In this document: in pieces, positions 5,743-9,543 of the stretch | Layout of the letters: each line of letters begins with the position of its first letter | How positions within the stretch are numbered: the first letter of the stretch is position 1 | DNA from: TMED69 sp964642505 | GTDB taxonomy: Bacteria > Pseudomonadota > Gammaproteobacteria > Ga0077536 | DNA length: 9,543 bases | NCBI GenBank assembly: GCA_964642505.1 | Contig: CAZXQY010000094.1 | Location: 1-9,543 of the forward strand | Direction of reading: 5' to 3' | Position numbers and translations under genes: made by a program | The notes under the pieces: generated by a model | The model's input: the letters and a program-made list of their open reading frames with translations, nothing else | What the model was told of the DNA's origin: nothing | The model's database searches: none

Positions 5743-7411
5743 ATTCTTGACTAACTCTCGCAGCTGATCTAATAAGTTCCCGGGCGTGCTCCAACCCAGA
5801 TCCTTGTGGAGTTGGGGTGCCAAGCATCCTAGCGATTTCTGCTTCCTTCGCCTGCCTGTTAAGGTAATCGACTGTAACGATTGCGGTATCGGCCTTTAGC
5901 TTCTTATTTATTAGGTAGTGATGATCGCCAGCTGAAGCGACCTGTGGGGAGTGGGTAATGCAGATTACTTGGCAGTTTTCCGATACTTTCAGCAGGCTTT
6001 GCCCAACAATCGTGGCAGTTGTACCACCGATTCCCGTATCGATCTCATCATAGATTAGAGTAGGGATGCTAAATTGAGAGGAGACAGCGGCGCGAATTGC
6101 TAACCCAGTTCTGGAGAGCTCTCCACCCGAGGCAACTTTAGCAAGCGAGCTGGGTTTTTGCTTAGGATTTGTAGCAAGTTGAAAACTGACGATGTCCGTT
6201 CCGTTTCTCGTAGGGGTTGTTTCGGTACGAGTCTCTAATCTAATCTCAAACTTTGCATCTGGGATCCCTAATTGTGTTAGGCGTTCGGATACTTCTTTCG
6301 CCATTGCTTTCGCAACCTTCGTCCTCTTTTGAGTCAAAACAAGAGCTTTTTCGTCAAACTCTTTTCTCACTGACTGGATATTTTTCTCTAACAAAAGGGC
6401 GTCTTCTTTCTGAGATTCGATACGGCTTTTCTCGTCTCTAAGTTTTCGGACGACGTGTCCTAAATTCTTTATTCCACAATTGTGTTTCCGAGCCAATTCG
6501 TGCAGCTGAGAAAGTCGACGCTCGATTTCACGAAGCTGTTCTGGATCGGTTTGCAACGTATTGTAAGCACGATCTATTTCCTTGATGGCCTCTTTAATTA
6601 ATTCATCTATTTCACTCAGCGTGATGCTCAAATTCGATTTGCCCAGCGTATTTATTTTTTCCGCGAAATTAGAAGCCGTTTCAATGGAAAAGCTTGCACC
6701 GTTTTGCTCGTTTGCAAGCAGTTCTTTTATCTTATGAAACAGATGCAAGTTGTTATCAGCCGATGCTAGCTGTTTATGAACCTCTTCAATAGTTTCAACT
6801 TCGTCGGGCCGAAAGTCTGCCTTCTCTAATTCGTTCAGTTGATAGTCGATTAGTTCTAATTTGCTATTTTTTTCTTTTGTCTCGGCTAGATTCTCCAATC
6901 TGTCGTTATAAGATTTCCATTTTTCATAGCGTTCATTTACTTTATCTCGAATGTCGATGGCGTTAGCATACATATCAAGAATCTGTCTTTGGAAATGGGG
7001 CTCTAGAAGTAATTGGCTTTGTTGTTGGGCATGTACATCCGCAAGAAGGCCCGACAGACTTTGCAGAAAACCGGTAGTGACGGGGCTGTCATTACAGAAG
7101 GCGCGAGATTGCCCTTCTCGATAGATTACTCGCCTCAAAATACAAGATTCGTCTGTGAGGCCCCGGCCTTCAAGTAGTGAGTACAGTTGGCTGTCGCTAG
7201 GCATTTCAAAAATTGCAGTGATTTCTGCTTTTTCAGCGCCCTGCCGGACTAAGCTAGAATCGGCGCGCTTGCCTAAAGCTAGACAGATAGCTTCAATCAA
7301 GACTGATTTTCCGGCACCGGTTTCACCAGAAAGAACGGTCAGGCCGCGATGAAAATTTATGTTCACCTGCTCCACAAGGACGAAATCCCGAATTGCGAGA
7401 CCCGTTAACAA
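5735..7411 (-). CDS. recN: DNA repair protein RecN (SMC-like ATPase)
   Basis: SMC-like ATPase in double-strand-break repair that binds DNA and supports RecA-dependent recombination. The chosen start is TTG at 7411, giving 558 residues (about 553 in E. coli) and beginning LTGLAIRDFVLVEQVNINF, which aligns with the family start MLAQLTISNFAIV. A TTG at 7426 would add five residues. Visible motifs are Walker A GETGAGKS (about residues 30-37), a coiled-coil middle of about 300 residues broken by a globular turn, the ABC signature SGGELSR, Walker B TLIYDEIDTGIGG, and the switch ITHSPQVAS near the end. It overlaps the nadK stop by seven bases, so it is translationally coupled to nadK. It converges on fur with eight bases shared. 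E. coli recN has strong LexA sites; no LexA-type CTGT-N8-ACAG site is seen ahead of nadK. Confidence 0.96.
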   Translation of the reverse strand: MLTGLAIRDFVLVEQVNINFHRGLTVLSGETGAGKSVLIEAICLALGKRADSSLVRQGAEKAEITAIFEMPSDSQLYSLLEGRGLTDESCILRRVIYREGQSRAFCNDSPVTTGFLQSLSGLLADVHAQQQSQLLLEPHFQRQILDMYANAIDIRDKVNERYEKWKSYNDRLENLAETKEKNSKLELIDYQLNELEKADFRPDEVETIEEVHKQLASADNNLHLFHKIKELLANEQNGASFSIETASNFAEKINTLGKSNLSITLSEIDELIKEAIKEIDRAYNTLQTDPEQLREIERRLSQLHELARKHNCGIKNLGHVVRKLRDEKSRIESQKEDALLLEKNIQSVRKEFDEKALVLTQKRTKVAKAMAKEVSERLTQLGIPDAKFEIRLETRTETTPTRNGTDIVSFQLATNPKQKPSSLAKVASGGELSRTGLAIRAAVSSQFSIPTLIYDEIDTGIGGTTATIVGQSLLKVSENCQVICITHSPQVASAGDHHYLINKKLKADTAIVTVDYLNRQAKEAEIARMLGTPTPQGSGLEHARELIRSAARVSQEST

Positions 7412-8277
7412 GGGTTTCGACCCCAATTTAATTTAGCTCGTAGGGTAGAAAAATGATCGTGATCGGCAGGATGAATTAGTCTAATTGTTTGGTCTCTTAG
7501 GAAAACTTGAATTTTATCTCCTGGGTCTAGGTCAAAAATAGAATTGCCGTCGCAGGTTATTCGGGTAGGGTTTTCGTTGGTCGCGTCAACAAATATCTCG
7601 ATGGCAGCGGTATCTTTCACCACGATAGGTCTGTTTGTCAGGCTATGCGGACAGATGGGTACGAGTGCTAGTGCGGCAACATCAGGTTCCAAAATAGGTC
7701 CGCCGCCAGATAGTGCGTATGCCGTCGAGCCTGTTGGGGTAGCAACTAAAATCCCGTCAGATCTTTGAGAATGTAAGAATTTACCATCAACATAGGTGCT
7801 TAGGGTGACTAATTTAGCAGTGTTCCATTTGTGAACTACAACGTCGTTAATAGCATTCCCAGAGGCCACTTTTTCTCCCTTTCGTATGACTTCATAGGCC
7901 AAAACCCCTCTTTTCTCGGTCTGAAATGCCCCGCCGAGGATTGCGTCTAATTCTGTTTCAATTCTGTCAGGTTGTAAATCAGTGAGAAATCCTAGCCGCC
8001 CTAAATTAACACCCATAAGGGCAATATCTTTAGGATAGATTAGGCCCGCACTTCTCAATAAGGTCCCATCTCCACCCACGGAAATGATTAAGTCACAATT
8101 TTCTCTTAGCTCATCCGGTTCTAAGACGGTGCAGCCTTCGTGATCGAGGTTCTTCAGGCCGTCCTTTAATAAAAAAACCTTACACCCCCTGTTTTTAACC
8201 GCCTTTACAGTGGCTTTAAATGTTTGAGAGACCGAGGGGTCGTCGTTTTTCGTTAAGATACCTACTCGTTTAAACAT
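7405..8277 (-). CDS. nadK: NAD kinase
   Basis: Phosphorylates NAD+ to NADP+ in the cytoplasm, the source of NADP for the cell. The 290-residue length is typical. Motifs are the GGDGT ATP/phosphate-binding loop (VGGDGTLLRSAG, about residues 67-78), NLGRLGFL at about 91, NAINDVVVHK near the middle for NAD binding, and the strongly conserved RSDGILVATPTGSTAYALSGGGPI block from about 173. SLTNRPIVV and the CDGNSIFDLDPGD segment complete the C-terminal beta domain. The ATG at 8277 has AAGG about nine bases upstream. The gene overlaps recN and is divergent from hrcA, so it is probably the first gene of a nadK-recN transcript. The order nadK-recN next to hrcA-grpE is common in proteobacteria. Confidence 0.97.
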   Translation of the reverse strand: MFKRVGILTKNDDPSVSQTFKATVKAVKNRGCKVFLLKDGLKNLDHEGCTVLEPDELRENCDLIISVGGDGTLLRSAGLIYPKDIALMGVNLGRLGFLTDLQPDRIETELDAILGGAFQTEKRGVLAYEVIRKGEKVASGNAINDVVVHKWNTAKLVTLSTYVDGKFLHSQRSDGILVATPTGSTAYALSGGGPILEPDVAALALVPICPHSLTNRPIVVKDTAAIEIFVDATNENPTRITCDGNSIFDLDPGDKIQVFLRDQTIRLIHPADHDHFSTLRAKLNWGRNPC

Positions 8278-8348
8278 TTTTTATTGCCTTCAATTTTTGG
8301 GGTCAGAAAGGTCGTTCTGTTAAAAGTTATCATTTTGTTCGCGTTCCG

Positions 8349-8369
8349 CCAACGTTGGTTTTGCATGCA
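8349..8369. promoter_or_regulatory. Paired palindromes in the nadK-hrcA divergent region
   Basis: CCAACGTTGG (8349-8358) is a perfect 10-bp palindrome and TGCATGCA (8362-8369) a perfect 8-bp one, three bases apart. They lie between the divergent nadK and hrcA starts. No CIRCE element, the usual HrcA operator, is present in this 147-base region. The palindromes could be operators, but short palindromes also occur by chance. Confidence 0.25.
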
Positions 8370-8424
8370 GCTCCAGACAATGGTAGATTTTTCCCACGGA
8401 CTAATTATAACAACCAGTGTTTCA

Positions 8425-9477
8425 ATGAGCCAAAACCCAAATACAGAGCTAAAAGAGAGATCTCAACACTTGTTCAAAAAGCTGGTTGAGAGATATATCC
8501 TCGAGGGTCAACCGGTTGGTTCTCGCACCCTAGCTAGAGATACTAAACTGGATTTAAGCCCGGCTACGATAAGAAACGTCATGGCCGATCTCGAAGAAAT
8601 GGGTTTGATTACCTCACCTCATACTTCTGCTGGCAGAGTGCCTACTGTAAAAGGCTATCGATTATTCGTAGACAAGATGGTTACTTTTAGGGATCTGACG
8701 CCGATTGAAATAGAAAAGATGGAAAGTCACATGGAAGTAGGAGGCACTATAGAGTCATTGCTTAATAAGACATCCAGATTGTTGTCGGACGTTACCAAGA
8801 TGGCTGGTTTGGTTATGGTGCCGGTATCTACCGGCAAGGCTTTGCGACAGGTTGAATTCCTTTCGCTTAACGACAACAGAGTATTGGCGATTTTGGTTAC
8901 TAATGATAGCGAAGTCGAAAACCGAGTAATAAAGACTGAAAAAGCCTATTCTCAATCAGCGTTAACGGAAGCCGCAAATTATCTGACGAGTGCCTTTGCC
9001 GGGCGAGACATAACTGCCGTAAAAAATGGGTTGATTTCTGAAATGTCGGAAGCGAGGCAAGAGATGGACAGGTTAATGGCGCTGGCTATTGAAATGTCTC
9101 AAAAGGTGTTTGTTCATCCGCAGACAGATAGCAAAGACTACGTGCTCGCTGGCCAAACCAATTTAATGAATCTATATGATCCATCCCAGATCGATAAGCT
9201 ACGAAATTTGTTTGAGGCCTTTAACCAAAAACGGGATATTCTGCATTTGTTGGATCAAGCGATTCATGCCTCAGGTGTCCAGCTTTTCATCGGTGAAGAA
9301 TCCGGGTACGACGTACTGGATGAATGCACGGTTGTGACTTCTACTTACGAAAGCGAGCATCAAACACTCGGGGTGTTGGGTGTTATCGGGCCTACCAGGA
9401 TGGAGTATCAAAGGGTCATTCCGATTGTCGATTTGACTGCAAAAATGTTGAGCTCTGCCTTGGATTTGAAAAATTAG
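8425..9477 (+). CDS. hrcA: Heat-inducible transcription repressor HrcA
   Basis: Repressor of class I heat-shock genes; it normally binds CIRCE operators ahead of dnaK and groE operons and needs GroEL for activity. The start chosen is the ATG at 8425, giving 350 residues (typical about 340-350) beginning MSQNPNTELKERSQHLF. The open frame extends to 8284, but that stretch has no HrcA similarity. The winged-helix N-terminus shows QPVGSRTLARDTKLDLSPATIRNVMADLEEMGLI and TSAGRVPTVKGYRLFVD (residues about 30-82). The GAF-like C-terminal domain shows LVMVPV, VLAILVTNDSEVENRV, the LFIGEESG turn and LGVLGVIGPTRMEYQRVI near the end. The gene probably heads hrcA-grpE-dnaK-dnaJ beyond the window. HrcA is found in only part of the Gammaproteobacteria, most of which rely on RpoH. 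Its ribosome site is weak. Confidence 0.95.
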   Translation: MSQNPNTELKERSQHLFKKLVERYILEGQPVGSRTLARDTKLDLSPATIRNVMADLEEMGLITSPHTSAGRVPTVKGYRLFVDKMVTFRDLTPIEIEKMESHMEVGGTIESLLNKTSRLLSDVTKMAGLVMVPVSTGKALRQVEFLSLNDNRVLAILVTNDSEVENRVIKTEKAYSQSALTEAANYLTSAFAGRDITAVKNGLISEMSEARQEMDRLMALAIEMSQKVFVHPQTDSKDYVLAGQTNLMNLYDPSQIDKLRNLFEAFNQKRDILHLLDQAIHASGVQLFIGEESGYDVLDECTVVTSTYESEHQTLGVLGVIGPTRMEYQRVIPIVDLTAKMLSSALDLKN

Positions 9478-9499
9478 GCCATATATTAGTCTAATTAAA

Positions 9500-9536
9500 G
9501 GTTCCCTTCTGTCGCTAGTAGGTAGTTAGTGGAACC
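9500..9536. repeat. Short inverted repeat downstream of hrcA
   Basis: GGTTCC (9500-9505) and GGAACC (9531-9536) are inverted copies separated by 25 bases, starting 23 bases after the hrcA stop. An ATG at 9537 follows directly and could be the start of the next gene, expected to be grpE, but the window ends there. There is no T run, so it is not an intrinsic terminator. Confidence 0.35.
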
Positions 9537-9543
9537 ATGTTCG

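Noticed and set aside
7660..7672. GAGTGCTAGTG resembling half a CIRCE element
   Set aside because: It lies inside nadK coding sequence and has no inverted partner at nine bases.
8284..8424. 47-codon upstream extension of the hrcA frame
   Set aside because: Has no HrcA similarity, and the ATG at 8425 gives the family's normal length and N-terminus.

Overview
The window looks like a chromosomal segment from a gammaproteobacterium, probably a marine or Pseudomonas-related lineage with a moderately AT-leaning genome. The evidence is gene order and protein character. The run smpB / ratA / rnfH / bamE(omlA) / fur / recN closely resembles the Pseudomonas arrangement. The Fur sequence, once its interruption is restored, is Pseudomonas-like and lacks the CxxC zinc pair of the E. 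coli protein. The lineage call is inference from remembered families, not from a search.

Left part (1-1280): the edge of an integrated element. A P4-type tyrosine-recombinase integrase runs off the left end of the window on the minus strand. All its catalytic residues are visible, the tyrosine being the last complete codon. It is followed by a regulatory stretch with four copies of TACCGTAAA/TTTACGGTA and a rho-independent terminator, then the 3' end of ssrA (tmRNA), a classic target for this integrase family. The genomic island therefore lies to the left and the core chromosome starts at ssrA.

Trans-translation pair (1281-2170): ssrA and smpB lie in the same orientation, 49 bases apart. The tmRNA is otherwise well formed, but its tag reading frame runs ANDDYYALAA and then into TAT AAC, where TAA TAA would be expected. 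One A appears to be missing, so the frame stays open for 30 more codons.

Middle (2367-5173): on the plus strand an NSS-family sodium-dependent transporter, ratA and rnfH form a tight operon (8-base gap, then 8-base overlap). It converges on bamE, a lipoprotein of the outer-membrane assembly complex with an unusually long charged tail. bamE is transcribed divergently from fur.

Right part (5335-9477): fur is interrupted by an in-frame TAA exactly where the family has a conserved metal-binding glutamate. Reading continues in the same frame to a normal end. fur converges on recN with overlapping stops; recN lies downstream of and overlaps nadK; hrcA is divergent from nadK and probably heads a heat-shock operon (grpE/dnaK) beyond the window.

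The most notable observations are the two single-base lesions in otherwise intact housekeeping genes (ssrA tag stop, fur nonsense codon) and the structured repeat array in front of the integrase. Whether the lesions are biological or sequencing/assembly errors cannot be decided from the sequence alone.
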